Source of the DNA: Megamonas hypermegale
GTDB lineage: Bacteria > Bacillota > Negativicutes > Selenomonadales > Selenomonadaceae
DNA length: 19,156 nt
Reading direction: 5' to 3'
NCBI GenBank assembly: GCA_002314325.1
Contig: DCFC01000002.1
Coordinates: 1-19,156, forward strand
Shown here piece after piece: positions 8,033-15,420 of the stretch (position 1 is the stretch's first letter; each line of letters begins with the position of its first letter). The notes under the pieces are model-generated. The model worked only from the letters and a program-made list of their open reading frames with translations. It ran no database searches and was not told where the DNA came from. Made by a program: the position numbers and the translations under genes.

Positions 8033-9553
8033 ATGAGAAATCAATTGAAAATAGGTGCATTGTTATCGTATGTTAATATTATAGCTAATGTTGTTATTGG
8101 CTTGGTATATACACCTGTTATGCTTCGATTGCTGGGTCAGGCGGAATACGGTTTGTATTCATTAATAGGCTCAGTAATGGCATATCTAAGTATTCTGGAT
8201 ATGGGTTTGGGAAATACTATTGTTCGTTATATAGCAAAAAACAGAGCAACAGGAGATAAAAAATTTGAAGCGGAATTAAATGGACTGTTTTTATCTATCT
8301 ATTCTGTTATTGGTGTGATTACCGTTATTATCGGTAGTATTTTATATTTAAATATTGATAATATGTTTGGTGCCACGCTCAGTTCAGATGAATTGAGCAA
8401 AGCACGAATAATGATGATAATGCTGATTTTTAATTTTGCAATTTGTTTTCCGCTTACGGTTTTTGCTTCATTGATTCAGGCATATGAACGATTTATTTTC
8501 TTGCGTGTGATAAATATATTGCGTGTAGTATTAAATCCGATAATTGCCTTACCGTTTTTATTAATTGGTTATGGTTCGATTATGCTTGTAACTGTAACTA
8601 CGATATTAAATATTTCTGCATTATTGATGAATGTATATTACTGTTTTAAATATTTGGATATACATTTTGCCAGAGGAAAATTTGAAAAAGCTTTTCTGTA
8701 TGAAGTGGCAGGATATGCTTTTTTTATTTTTCTCAATGCGGTGATGGATAAAATCTATTGGGAAACAGGACAGTTTATTTTAGGCATGATATCAGGAACG
8801 ATTCAAGTTGCTGTCTATGCTATTGCAATGCAGTTTATGCAGATGTACATGATGTTTTCCAATGCGATAAGCGGCGTTCTTTTGCCGAAAGTAACAATGA
8901 TGGTGGCAAATGGTGCAAACAGTAGAGATTTAACAAATTTAATGATTAAAATCGGCAGGTTGCAGTATATAATAATAAGCTACATCTTAGTAATGTTTTT
9001 TCTTGTAGGAAAGGAATTTATTCATCTTTGGGCAGGAGAAAATTATTTATCTGCTTATCCAATGATTTTAATCTTGATGGTGGGATTATTGATAGCACTC
9101 GTACAAAATGCAGGAATTTCTATTTTACAGGCAATGAACTTGAATAGATATAGAATGACTGTATATACGATAGCGGCAGTGATAAATATTTTTACCAGTG
9201 TTATATTGGCTAAGATGTATGGCGGATTGGGTTGTGCTATCAGTACAGCAATAGCTCTTCTTATAAGTACAGGTCTGATAATGAATAGATATTACTATAA
9301 ACGGATTGGCATTGATATTCCTTTGTTTTGGAAAAACATTACCCACATGATGCCAAGTGCTTTTATACTTATTGCATTAGTGGAACTTTTTCAGATGAAT
9401 GTTTCGTTGGAATATAGCTGGCTGTATTTTGTTATAAAAGTATTTGTTTACTCGTTGATATATGCTGTTTTGATGTATTGTTTGGCGATGAACGGTTATG
9501 AGAAAAATCTTTGCCGAAGTGCAATTTGTAAAGTATTACGTATGAATAAGTAA
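8033..9553 (+). CDS. wzx: Wzx-type oligosaccharide flippase (MOP superfamily)
   Basis: Polytopic inner-membrane transporter of 506 residues, predicted to flip the undecaprenyl-linked repeat unit to the outer leaflet. The N-terminus (GALLSYVNIIANVVIGLVYT, then LGQAEYGLYSL and LDMGLGNTIVRYIA) is the classic start of polysaccharide flippases, and 12-14 hydrophobic segments follow. The ATG at 8033 is preceded by AGAGG at 8016-8020, a longer than usual 12-nt spacing, and there is no better in-frame start. The gene is visibly less AT-rich than both neighbours, with more C/G third positions, so it may have a different origin. It lies between the FrhB-like and acyltransferase genes in one operon. Confidence 0.93.
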   Translation: MRNQLKIGALLSYVNIIANVVIGLVYTPVMLRLLGQAEYGLYSLIGSVMAYLSILDMGLGNTIVRYIAKNRATGDKKFEAELNGLFLSIYSVIGVITVIIGSILYLNIDNMFGATLSSDELSKARIMMIMLIFNFAICFPLTVFASLIQAYERFIFLRVINILRVVLNPIIALPFLLIGYGSIMLVTVTTILNISALLMNVYYCFKYLDIHFARGKFEKAFLYEVAGYAFFIFLNAVMDKIYWETGQFILGMISGTIQVAVYAIAMQFMQMYMMFSNAISGVLLPKVTMMVANGANSRDLTNLMIKIGRLQYIIISYILVMFFLVGKEFIHLWAGENYLSAYPMILILMVGLLIALVQNAGISILQAMNLNRYRMTVYTIAAVINIFTSVILAKMYGGLGCAISTAIALLISTGLIMNRYYYKRIGIDIPLFWKNITHMMPSAFILIALVELFQMNVSLEYSWLYFVIKVFVYSLIYAVLMYCLAMNGYEKNLCRSAICKVLRMNK

Positions 9554-9576
9554 AAATTAATAAGAAGAGAGCGTGT

Positions 9577-10554
9577 ATGATGGAAATTACAAAAAATATG
9601 AGTAATAAAATTCAAATCTGCAGAGCTATGGCAATAATAGCAGTTGTAGTAATACATAATGCTCCTCCTGAAATAGGGGGGGCAATAATAAGATGTTTTG
9701 TTAACTTTGCTGTAGCATTATTTATATTTTTATCTGGATATTTAACTAGAGTAATAGATAATGATATAAAAATATTTTATAAAAAAAGATTACTAAGAGT
9801 GTTTATACCATATTGTATATGGTCAATAGTATATACAATAGCATCCAATAAATGGGATGATTTTATTTTTAATTTTATTACGGGACAATGCTGTGGAATA
9901 TATTATTTTATAATTGTTTATATGCAACTAACGTTATTAGTACCGTTAATTTCAAAATTAATACAGTCAAAATATTGGAAAGTAGGATTTATAATAACGC
10001 CTATATTCATATTAGTAGAATATATATTTACGATTAACGATAATCCAATAGTTTTTCCATTTAATGGATTATTTTTCGTTGTTTGGTTTATATTTTTTTA
10101 TTTAGGAATGTGTATTAGAAATGGCAATATTAAAATCTTATTAAGTATTAAAAGTTTGTATGTTTTGTTTATAATAGGATATATATTACAACTTATAGAA
10201 GGAATTGCTTGGTATAATTATGGAAATTATAATATGGCAACTACTCAATTAAAATTTTCGGCAATAATATATTCAATAATGATATCTATGATTTGTTATT
10301 TATGGATTATTAAAGAAAAAAATATACAATTTAATATTATTGATAAATTTTTTGTTATAATAGGAAATTATTCTTTTGGTATATATTTAACACATATTGC
10401 AATAATGGGTGTTTTAAATAAAACAATGTATAAGTTTATAGATATAATATTTCCGTTTAATGTAGTATTAATACTTTTTATTGATATTATAGGTATTCGT
10501 ATTATGATGAAATTATGTGGAAAGAAAACGTGCAAATATTTAGGATTGATATAA
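9577..10554 (+). CDS. Acyltransferase-3 family membrane protein (O-acyl/O-acetyl transferase)
   Basis: Integral membrane acyltransferase of 325 residues, likely to add acetyl or another acyl group to a sugar of the polymer or repeat unit. The family hallmark is the R16-x10-H27 pair in CRAMAIIAVVVIHNAP in the first helix. It is followed by LFIFLSGYL, KKRLLRVFIPYCIWS and about nine more hydrophobic segments. FFVIIGNYSFGIYLTHIAIMG is the conserved late helix. Two adjacent ATGs (9577, 9580) follow an AAGAAGAGAG ribosome site; I take the first. The gene is very AT-rich and is the last in the cluster. Three bases after its stop the frame of a decayed hicB begins, so its 3' end marks the right border of the cassette. 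Substrate unknown. Confidence 0.88.
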   Translation: MMEITKNMSNKIQICRAMAIIAVVVIHNAPPEIGGAIIRCFVNFAVALFIFLSGYLTRVIDNDIKIFYKKRLLRVFIPYCIWSIVYTIASNKWDDFIFNFITGQCCGIYYFIIVYMQLTLLVPLISKLIQSKYWKVGFIITPIFILVEYIFTINDNPIVFPFNGLFFVVWFIFFYLGMCIRNGNIKILLSIKSLYVLFIIGYILQLIEGIAWYNYGNYNMATTQLKFSAIIYSIMISMICYLWIIKEKNIQFNIIDKFFVIIGNYSFGIYLTHIAIMGVLNKTMYKFIDIIFPFNVVLILFIDIIGIRIMMKLCGKKTCKYLGLI

Positions 10555-10559
10555 ATTAA

Positions 10560-10909
10560 TATCCGGATTTAAATCATTTTGCCACATGCGGCGATGCTTT
10601 AAATGAAGCAGTGGATTGTTTGGCGGGTTATATCTATTCGGAAGAACTTGACGGTAATACGGTTCCAGCACCAACGCCTATGGATAAAGTTGATATTCAT
10701 TGTGAAGATGACGCTGATAGTGATTATGTCAAAGCTTTTGTAAATATGGTATATATGCTCGTACACATTTTGCCAAATCCGTGAAAAAAACATTGACAAT
10801 TCCTAAATGGCTTAATGATGAAGCTGAACGCCATAAAATAAACTTTTCCAAAGTTTTGTGCATTGCATTATTGAAAGAGATTAAATATCGTATAGCAGAA
10901 AAAGGATAG
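10560..10909 (+). pseudogene. hicB: Decayed hicB antitoxin gene (5'-truncated, frameshifted)
   Basis: Remnant of a HicB-type antitoxin of the HicAB toxin-antitoxin family. Frame one (10560-10784) reads YPDLNHFATCGDALNEA, then VDCLAGYIY and DKVDIHCEDDADSDYVKAF, the HicB partial RNase-H-like domain without its first strand. Near 10752 homology shifts to another frame (10754-10909), reading YARTHFAKSVKKTLTIPKWL and then NDEAERHKINFSKVL, the C-terminal ribbon-helix-helix DNA-binding part, ending at TAG 10907. The break needs a small indel. A stretch between NEA and VDC also seems a few residues short for the family. A stop codon in frame directly upstream (10557) and the neighbouring acyltransferase gene leave no N-terminus, and no hicA toxin is visible. 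The relic cannot encode an intact antitoxin. Confidence 0.82.
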
Positions 10910-10930
10910 GCAAATTTTGTCTGTCCTTTT
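10900..10930 (+). terminator. Rho-independent terminator after the hicB relic
   Basis: Arms AAAAGGATAG (10900-10909) and CTGTCCTTTT (10921-10930) pair over 10 positions with one G-T wobble, and partial pairing continues inward through GCAAA/TTTGT. The right arm runs directly into a T-rich tail. It overlaps the last codons of the hicB relic and is probably that gene's original terminator. It could also stop read-through from the polysaccharide operon, which has no closer hairpin. Confidence 0.65.
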
Positions 10931-10941
10931 TATAATAAACA

Positions 10942-10970
10942 TTGTTAAATAAACAGTTTTGGAATATACT
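10942..10970 (+). promoter_or_regulatory. Predicted sigma-70/sigma-A-type promoter
   Basis: TTGTTA (10942-10947) and TATACT (10965-10970) are separated by exactly 17 nt, giving 4/6 and 5/6 matches to TTGACA/TATAAT. Transcription would start near 10977 on the + strand and run through the three direct repeats to the hairpin at 11198-11227, making an RNA of about 250 nt with no open reading frame that I recognise. Such matches occur by chance in AT-rich DNA, so the support is the spacing and the position just before the repeats. Confidence 0.45.
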
Positions 10971-10999
10971 GATAAATAGAAAAGTTGATTTTTCGTTGG

Positions 11000-11161
11000 A
11001 TTAAAAGTAGCATAAGATGCTTTTGAATTTTTCAAGGTGAAAATAATCGTCAGCGTCTAATTTGATTAAAAGCAGCATGAGATGTATTTGAATTTTCAAA
11101 AGTGAGGGTAACCTGTAGCTCAAACGCTTAGATTAAAAGTAATATTAGGATGTATTTAAGA
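11000..11161 (+). CRISPR. Degenerate three-repeat CRISPR-like array (orphan)
   Basis: Three imperfect 30-bp direct repeats start with GATTAAAAG at 11000-11029, 11065-11094 and 11132-11161. The first two match at 26 of 30 positions and share an AGCAT-AGATG core and a TTTGAAT end. The third diverges in its second half, as terminal CRISPR repeats often do. The intervals are 35 nt (11030-11064) and 37 nt (11095-11131), the size range of type I-B arrays, and the ATGTATTTGAAT end resembles the 5'-handle side of known Firmicute type I-B repeats (recalled, not searched). No cas gene is in the window. Against CRISPR, the two intervals begin similarly (TTTTCAAGGTGA and TTTCAAAAGTGA), so this could instead be a diverged tandem repeat of about 66 bp. 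Confidence 0.45.
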
Positions 11162-11197
11162 AAATGATTGAACGAAAAAGAGCTTGATAAAACAAAA

Positions 11198-11227
11198 GGT
11201 TATCTCTCAAACTTATGAGAGATAACC
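11198..11227. terminator. Bidirectional rho-independent terminator between convergent units
   Basis: A perfect 12-bp stem, GGTTATCTCTCA (11198-11209) with TGAGAGATAACC (11216-11227), closes on a 6-nt loop. On the + strand it is followed by CTTCTTTTATTTTTATTT; on the - strand by TTTTGTTTT. It therefore suits both the + strand transcript from the repeat region and the - strand his operon, whose last stop codon is 13 nt away. Confidence 0.9.
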
Positions 11228-11239
11228 CTTCTTTTATTT

Positions 11240-11962
11240 TTATTTGCCGACACCGGCACCGTAAACGACGAACTGTTCGGCTCCGTCAAGACCGAGATTT
11301 TTATTCAGCTGTTCATCATCGAATGCGCCGAGTGCGCAGACTTTGATGTGCATGGTCTGGGCTGCAAGATACAGGTTCTGGCAGACATGACCGGCATCGA
11401 GATGAATGTAGCGGTAGGCGCGTTCGCCGAACATGCACGCCATGCGTTCATATACGGCCGTCCAGATGAATACGACAGCGGCGTTATTGGCTACGCCGGA
11501 AGTGGAAAACTGTCCGCAGATGTCCGCTTCGATATTTTCGCTATCGGAGACGAGCACTAGTTTATGTTCCAGCGGCAAAAAGCGGTAAAGCCCCGGTTTG
11601 ATATCTTCTACACGGCGGATGTATAAGAATGTTTCCAGTGCATTGCGACCGCCGGCGGAAGGAACGTTGCGCACCGTTTTCGTTTGCAGAACCATTTTCA
11701 CGCCCTGCGTGCACCATAAGAGATATGACAGTTCTTTTTTCGTCAGTTCCTTGCTGTCATCATACTGGCGCAGGGTGGAGCGCAGCTCAATCATTTCCAG
11801 AAAGTTAACTTGCGCGTCCGGCAGCAAATCCGGCTCCGGCAGGTCAATAAGTACGACGTCTTTGGCATAAGGTAATTCAAACGGCGGCATAGGGCGCATT
11901 TTTTTTGCGCTGTTTCTCTTCCATGCCGACTCTTGCATATAATCAATTCTTGCTTGTGACAT
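11240..11962 (-). CDS. SagB/ThcOx-type nitroreductase-family flavoprotein
   Basis: Stand-alone member of the nitroreductase fold, 240 residues, expected to bind FMN. Visible family features are ELRSTLRQYD (R61-S62, R65, the FMN phosphate region), NVPSAGGRNALETFLYI at about 99-115, GLYRFLP at 124-130, the central helix IHLDAGHVCQNLYLAAQ at 186-202, and LGAFDD at 211-216. SagB homologues oxidise azolines to azoles in peptide natural-product clusters, but no cyclodehydratase or precursor gene is nearby, so that role is not supported here. GAGGAG sits about 6 nt before the ATG at 11962, and the gene begins 15 nt after hisIE, so it is the last gene of the his operon. It is followed by the bidirectional terminator. 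Substrate unknown; a household quinone or nitro-reductase-like activity is another option. Confidence 0.85.
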   Translation of the reverse strand: MSQARIDYMQESAWKRNSAKKMRPMPPFELPYAKDVVLIDLPEPDLLPDAQVNFLEMIELRSTLRQYDDSKELTKKELSYLLWCTQGVKMVLQTKTVRNVPSAGGRNALETFLYIRRVEDIKPGLYRFLPLEHKLVLVSDSENIEADICGQFSTSGVANNAAVVFIWTAVYERMACMFGERAYRYIHLDAGHVCQNLYLAAQTMHIKVCALGAFDDEQLNKNLGLDGAEQFVVYGAGVGK

Positions 11963-11977
11963 AAATAACTCCTCGTT

Positions 11978-12685
11978 TTAAGATTTGTTTTTCTTGATTA
12001 CTTCCTTGCCGAAACGGTGATATTCGCCGCCGTTTCTTCTGCTCATGAGTTCGGCGAGCAAGTCGTCCGGCGTGATGTTGTGGAAAGCGAGCAGAACAAG
12101 GCAGTGATACCAAAGGTCGCCCATTTCGTAGATGATTTCCTCTTTGTCCATATTTTTGGAGGCGATAATCGTTTCGACTGCTTCTTCGCCGAGTTTTTTG
12201 AGGATTTTATCCTGCCCTTCGCGGAACAGGTAATTCGTGTACGAGCCTTCCACCGGATGAAGCTGACGGTCTTTAATCGTCGCGTATAAATCGGTCAGCA
12301 CTTTCGTTATGGACGTGTTGTCCTGCGGCTGCGCCATCGGCACGAGGTCTTTGCTGTCCGGGAACAGACGGCGGTCGGTAAAGCAGGTGTAAGTGCCTGT
12401 ATGACATGCCATGCCGGTCTGATGAACTTTTACAAGCAGTGTATCGCCGTCGCAGTCGTAGAAAATTTCGCTGACGGACTGTTTGTTGCCGGATGTTTCG
12501 CCTTTGTTCCAGAGTTTCTGGCGCGAACGGCTGTAAAACCAGGTATAACCCGTTTCAATCGTTTTCTTGAGCGACTCTTCATTCATGTAGGCAAGCATGA
12601 GTACTTTGCCGTTGGCTTCCTGCACAATGGCGGGAACGAGCCCTTTTTCGTCGAATTTTACTTTGGAAATATCTATATCAATCAT
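11978..12685 (-). CDS. hisI: Bifunctional phosphoribosyl-AMP cyclohydrolase / phosphoribosyl-ATP pyrophosphatase
   Basis: Catalyses steps 2 and 3 of histidine synthesis: hydrolysis of PR-ATP to PR-AMP, then ring opening to ProFAR. The N-terminal HisI half (about 1-115) carries the metal sites D77-C78-D79-x-D81 and C94/C101 within [14 protein letters not shown]. The C-terminal HisE half (about 125-218) is a MazG-like all-helical domain with [12 protein letters not shown] and [13 protein letters not shown]. The 235-residue fusion is the usual HisIE arrangement. Its ATG overlaps the hisF stop by 4 nt (ATGA), showing tight coupling. The protein ends in a lysine-rich tail. No anomaly seen. Confidence 0.97.
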   Translation of the reverse strand: MIDIDISKVKFDEKGLVPAIVQEANGKVLMLAYMNEESLKKTIETGYTWFYSRSRQKLWNKGETSGNKQSVSEIFYDCDGDTLLVKVHQTGMACHTGTYTCFTDRRLFPDSKDLVPMAQPQDNTSITKVLTDLYATIKDRQLHPVEGSYTNYLFREGQDKILKKLGEEAVETIIASKNMDKEEIIYEMGDLWYHCLVLLAFHNITPDDLLAELMSRRNGGEYHRFGKEVIKKNKS

Positions 12686-13440
12686 AATCTAACCTCCACT
12701 CCGCGTGATTTCAAATATTCTTTGACCTGACGTATGCTGAACTGGCCGTAGTGGAATACGGAAGCGGCAAGCACTGCGTCGGCTTTGCCTTCTGTCAGCA
12801 CGTCATAGAAATGCTCCAGTTTTCCCGCACCGCCGGAAGCGATGACCGGAACGTTGACCGCTTCGGAAACGGCGCGGGTGAGCGGTATGTCGTAGCCGTT
12901 TTTCGTACCGTCGGCGTCCATGCTCGTCAGTAAAATTTCGCCTGCGCCGAGCTCTACGGCTTTTTTCACCCATTCAAGACAGTCGATACCGGTCGGTGTT
13001 CTGCCGCCGTTTAAGTAGATTTCCCACGAGTTTTCGCCGTTTCGTTTGGCGTCGACGGCAAGTACGATACACTGACTGCCGAATTTTTCCGCGCCTTCTT
13101 TGATGATAGCGGGATTTTTCACGGCGGCCGTGTTGACGGAGATTTTATCGGCACCGGCTTTGAGCATTTTGCGCATGTCCGCTACGGTGCGGATACCGCC
13201 GCCGATAGTGAACGGGATAAATACCTGCGCGGCGCAGTCGTTGGCGACTTTGACAATCGTATCGCGCTGTTCGCTCGATGCGGTGATGTCCAGAAATACG
13301 AGTTCGTCCGCCATTTCGCGGTCGTAGGCAGCGGCAAGCTCAATCGGGTCGCCCGCGTCGCGCAGAGCGACAAAGTTCGTGCCTTTTACAACGCGGCCGT
13401 TTTTTACGTCAAGGCAGGGAATAATTCTCTTCGTGTACAT
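12682..13440 (-). CDS. hisF: Imidazole glycerol phosphate synthase, cyclase subunit
   Basis: Cyclase half of IGP synthase: it uses ammonia tunnelled from HisH to turn PRFAR into imidazole glycerol phosphate and AICAR. The 252-residue (beta/alpha)8 barrel has both catalytic aspartates, D11 in [13 protein letters not shown] and D130 in IVLAVDAK. The phosphate-binding loops are FTIGGGIR and VIASGGAGK. The length is standard. The ATG at 13440 is 3 nt downstream of the hisA stop, and its own stop overlaps the hisIE start. It works as a HisH-HisF complex with the product of the gene two positions upstream. Confidence 0.98.
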   Translation of the reverse strand: MYTKRIIPCLDVKNGRVVKGTNFVALRDAGDPIELAAAYDREMADELVFLDITASSEQRDTIVKVANDCAAQVFIPFTIGGGIRTVADMRKMLKAGADKISVNTAAVKNPAIIKEGAEKFGSQCIVLAVDAKRNGENSWEIYLNGGRTPTGIDCLEWVKKAVELGAGEILLTSMDADGTKNGYDIPLTRAVSEAVNVPVIASGGAGKLEHFYDVLTEGKADAVLAASVFHYGQFSIRQVKEYLKSRGVEVRL

Positions 13441-13443
13441 AAA

Positions 13444-14175
13444 TTATTCCCCTTTCGCTATTTTCAGGGCTTCCGGCAGGGACAGGCTGCCCGTATAAAT
13501 GGATTTGCCGACAATAACGCCTTCAATGCCGTCCGCTTCATACTGTTTTAATAATTTAATGTCTTCAATCGAAGAAACGCCGCCGGAAGCAACTACTTTT
13601 ACGTCGCTGTAGCGGGCGATTTCCGCCGTAGCCTGTGCATTTACGCCGGAGAGCGTGCCGTCGCGGGAAATATCGGTGTAAATAATGTGTTTTACGCCGC
13701 CCAGCGCCATTTTTTTCGCCAGTTCCTTCGCTTCCACGTTGCCGGATACGCCCCAGCCATCGACAGCGACAATGCCGTCTTTGGCGTCGATGCCGACAAC
13801 GATGCGTTCACTGCCGTATTTTTTGCAAGCGTCTTTGACGAGCTGCGGATTTTTTACGGCAACAGAGCCTAGGATAACGCGGCTTACGCCCATATCGAGT
13901 ACGGTTTCGATATTTTCCATAGTGCGGATACCGCCGCCGAGTTCCACAGGGATATCCACCGTTTTTAAAATCATTTCTACCGTAGCGAGATTTTGCGATT
14001 TACCGGCAAGGGCGCCGTCAAGGTCGACAAGGTGAAGATATTTTCCGCCTTCGTCCTGCCATTTTTTCGCCATGATTTCCGGCCGGTCGGAAAAAACGGT
14101 TTCCTGATTGAAATCACCCTTTATGAGGCGGACGCATTTGCCGCCCCTGATATCTATTGCTGGAAAAATAATCAT
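13444..14175 (-). CDS. hisA: ProFAR isomerase (phosphoribosylformimino-AICAR-P isomerase)
   Basis: Fourth step of the pathway: Amadori isomerisation of ProFAR to PRFAR. The 243-residue barrel is homologous to HisF. It has the catalytic aspartates D8 (FPAIDIRGGKCVRL) and D130 (VVGIDAKDG), and phosphate loops VELGGGIR and VVASGGVSS. The start at 14175 lies 6 nt after the hisH stop, with AGAGGGG at the end of hisH acting as ribosome site. Nothing suggests the dual-substrate PriA form, which occurs when trpF is missing, but this was not tested. Confidence 0.97.
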   Translation of the reverse strand: MIIFPAIDIRGGKCVRLIKGDFNQETVFSDRPEIMAKKWQDEGGKYLHLVDLDGALAGKSQNLATVEMILKTVDIPVELGGGIRTMENIETVLDMGVSRVILGSVAVKNPQLVKDACKKYGSERIVVGIDAKDGIVAVDGWGVSGNVEAKELAKKMALGGVKHIIYTDISRDGTLSGVNAQATAEIARYSDVKVVASGGVSSIEDIKLLKQYEADGIEGVIVGKSIYTGSLSLPEALKIAKGE

Positions 14176-14181
14176 GTATAT

Positions 14182-14796
14182 TTACCCCTCTACGAAATTT
14201 TTGATAATCGAAAGCCCGATATCCCCCGATTTTTCCGGATGGAACTGCGTGGCTATGACATTATCCTTACCTACAGCAGCCGTTATTTCTTCGCCGTAAA
14301 CGGTTTTGGCCGTGATGACGGATTTGTCCTCCGGCACGGCGTAATAGCTGTGTACAAAATAAACGTACGGATTTTCGCGGATATTTTTAAATAAATCTAT
14401 ATTAACGGAAGCATTTTCATTAACGGTGAGGCTGTTCCAGCCCATATGCGGGATTTTCAGCTCCGGCGCATTGATTTTGCGCACTCTGCCCTTGAAAATG
14501 CCGAGCCCTGCCACTCCGGGACTTTCGTCGCTACCTTCAAACATTATCTGCAAACCGACGCAGATGCCCATTACCGGTTTGCCGCTTTTCACGGCGCGCA
14601 GTACGGCGTCGACAAGACCGGAAGCTTTAAAATTTTTCATGCAGTCGCCGAAAGCGCCGACGCCCGGCAGAACGACTTTGTCGGCTTTGTCGATAATTTC
14701 AGCTTCATGCGTAAGCACAACATCAGAAGAAAATCTGGCGAAAGCCTTTTCCACGCTGTACAGATTGCCTACGCCGTAGTCAACTATTGCTATCAT
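14182..14796 (-). CDS. hisH: Imidazole glycerol phosphate synthase, glutaminase subunit
   Basis: Class I glutamine amidotransferase that releases ammonia for HisF. The catalytic triad is complete: C79 in VMGICVGLQIMF, and H186 and E188 in QFHPEKSG. The N-terminus (IAIVDYGVGNLYSVEKAF) and PGVGAFGDC are typical. The 204-residue length is normal. The 21-nt gap after hisB is the largest between his genes here and contains GGAGG-like sequence before the ATG at 14796. Confidence 0.97.
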   Translation of the reverse strand: MIAIVDYGVGNLYSVEKAFARFSSDVVLTHEAEIIDKADKVVLPGVGAFGDCMKNFKASGLVDAVLRAVKSGKPVMGICVGLQIMFEGSDESPGVAGLGIFKGRVRKINAPELKIPHMGWNSLTVNENASVNIDLFKNIRENPYVYFVHSYYAVPEDKSVITAKTVYGEEITAAVGKDNVIATQFHPEKSGDIGLSIIKNFVEG

Positions 14797-14817
14797 GGGA
14801 AAATTTCCTCCCTATAT

Positions 14818-15420
14818 CTATAATACACCCTTTGTCGAGGGAATTTTATTTTTGGCGCGCGGGTCGAATTCCACCGCCTGACGCAGAGCATGGCCGAGCG
14901 CCTTGAATATGCCTTCGACTTTGTGGTGGGAATTTTTGCCGTAGAGCACTTTTATATGCAGCGTGATACCGGCGTTGAAAGCGAAAGCGCGCATGAATTC
15001 CTCCACGAGTTCGCAGTCGAAATTGCCAATCATCGGCGCCAGCTCGCCCGTATCACATACGAGGAACGGACGGCCGCTGATATCGAGGCTAACGAGCACA
15101 AGTGCTTCATCCATCGGCACGTAAAAAGTGCCGTAACGGTTAATGCCGCGCTTGTCGCCGATTGCCTGAGCGAATGCCCGGCCGAGAGCGATGCCGCAGT
15201 CCTCCACGCTGTGATGGCCGTCGACTTCGATATCGCCGTCGCAGTTTATGTCCATATCAATCAGGCTGTGTGCGGCAAGAAGCGTCAGCATATGATCGAA
15301 AAAGCCGATTTTCGTCCGGATGTCCGCTTTGCCCGTGCCGTCGAGATTTAATTTTATCTTAATAGAAGTTTCCGCTGTTGTGCGGCTTATGGCAGCGCAG
15401 CGGCTGTGTGCATTTTCCAT
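14818..15420 (-). CDS. hisB: Imidazoleglycerol-phosphate dehydratase (monofunctional)
   Basis: Dehydrates IGP to imidazole acetol phosphate in a manganese-dependent 24-mer. The diagnostic repeats are present: FFDHML around H43, DGHHSVED (H69, H70, E73) and NSHHKVEG (H165, H166, E169), plus the N-terminal TAET. At 200 residues it is the dehydratase alone, without the histidinol-phosphatase domain of enterobacterial HisB, so that phosphatase must be encoded elsewhere. The ATG shares one base with the hisC stop (TAATG). The first ten or so residues before SRTTAET are a short extension of the usual start. Confidence 0.97.
   Translation of the reverse strand: MENAHSRCAAISRTTAETSIKIKLNLDGTGKADIRTKIGFFDHMLTLLAAHSLIDMDINCDGDIEVDGHHSVEDCGIALGRAFAQAIGDKRGINRYGTFYVPMDEALVLVSLDISGRPFLVCDTGELAPMIGNFDCELVEEFMRAFAFNAGITLHIKVLYGKNSHHKVEGIFKALGHALRQAVEFDPRAKNKIPSTKGVL

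Noticed and set aside
10599..10799. - strand open frame of 66 codons
   Set aside because: It is the complement of the hicB relic, and the + strand frames there carry clear HicB homology.
10555..11239. Insertion sequence or integrase-mediated insertion at the cassette border
   Set aside because: I found no transposase, integrase, terminal inverted repeats or tRNA gene at either edge; homologous exchange explains the border as well.
11240..11962. Thiazole/oxazole-modified peptide biosynthetic cluster
   Set aside because: Only a SagB-like protein is present; there is no cyclodehydratase, YcaO protein, precursor peptide or transporter in the window.
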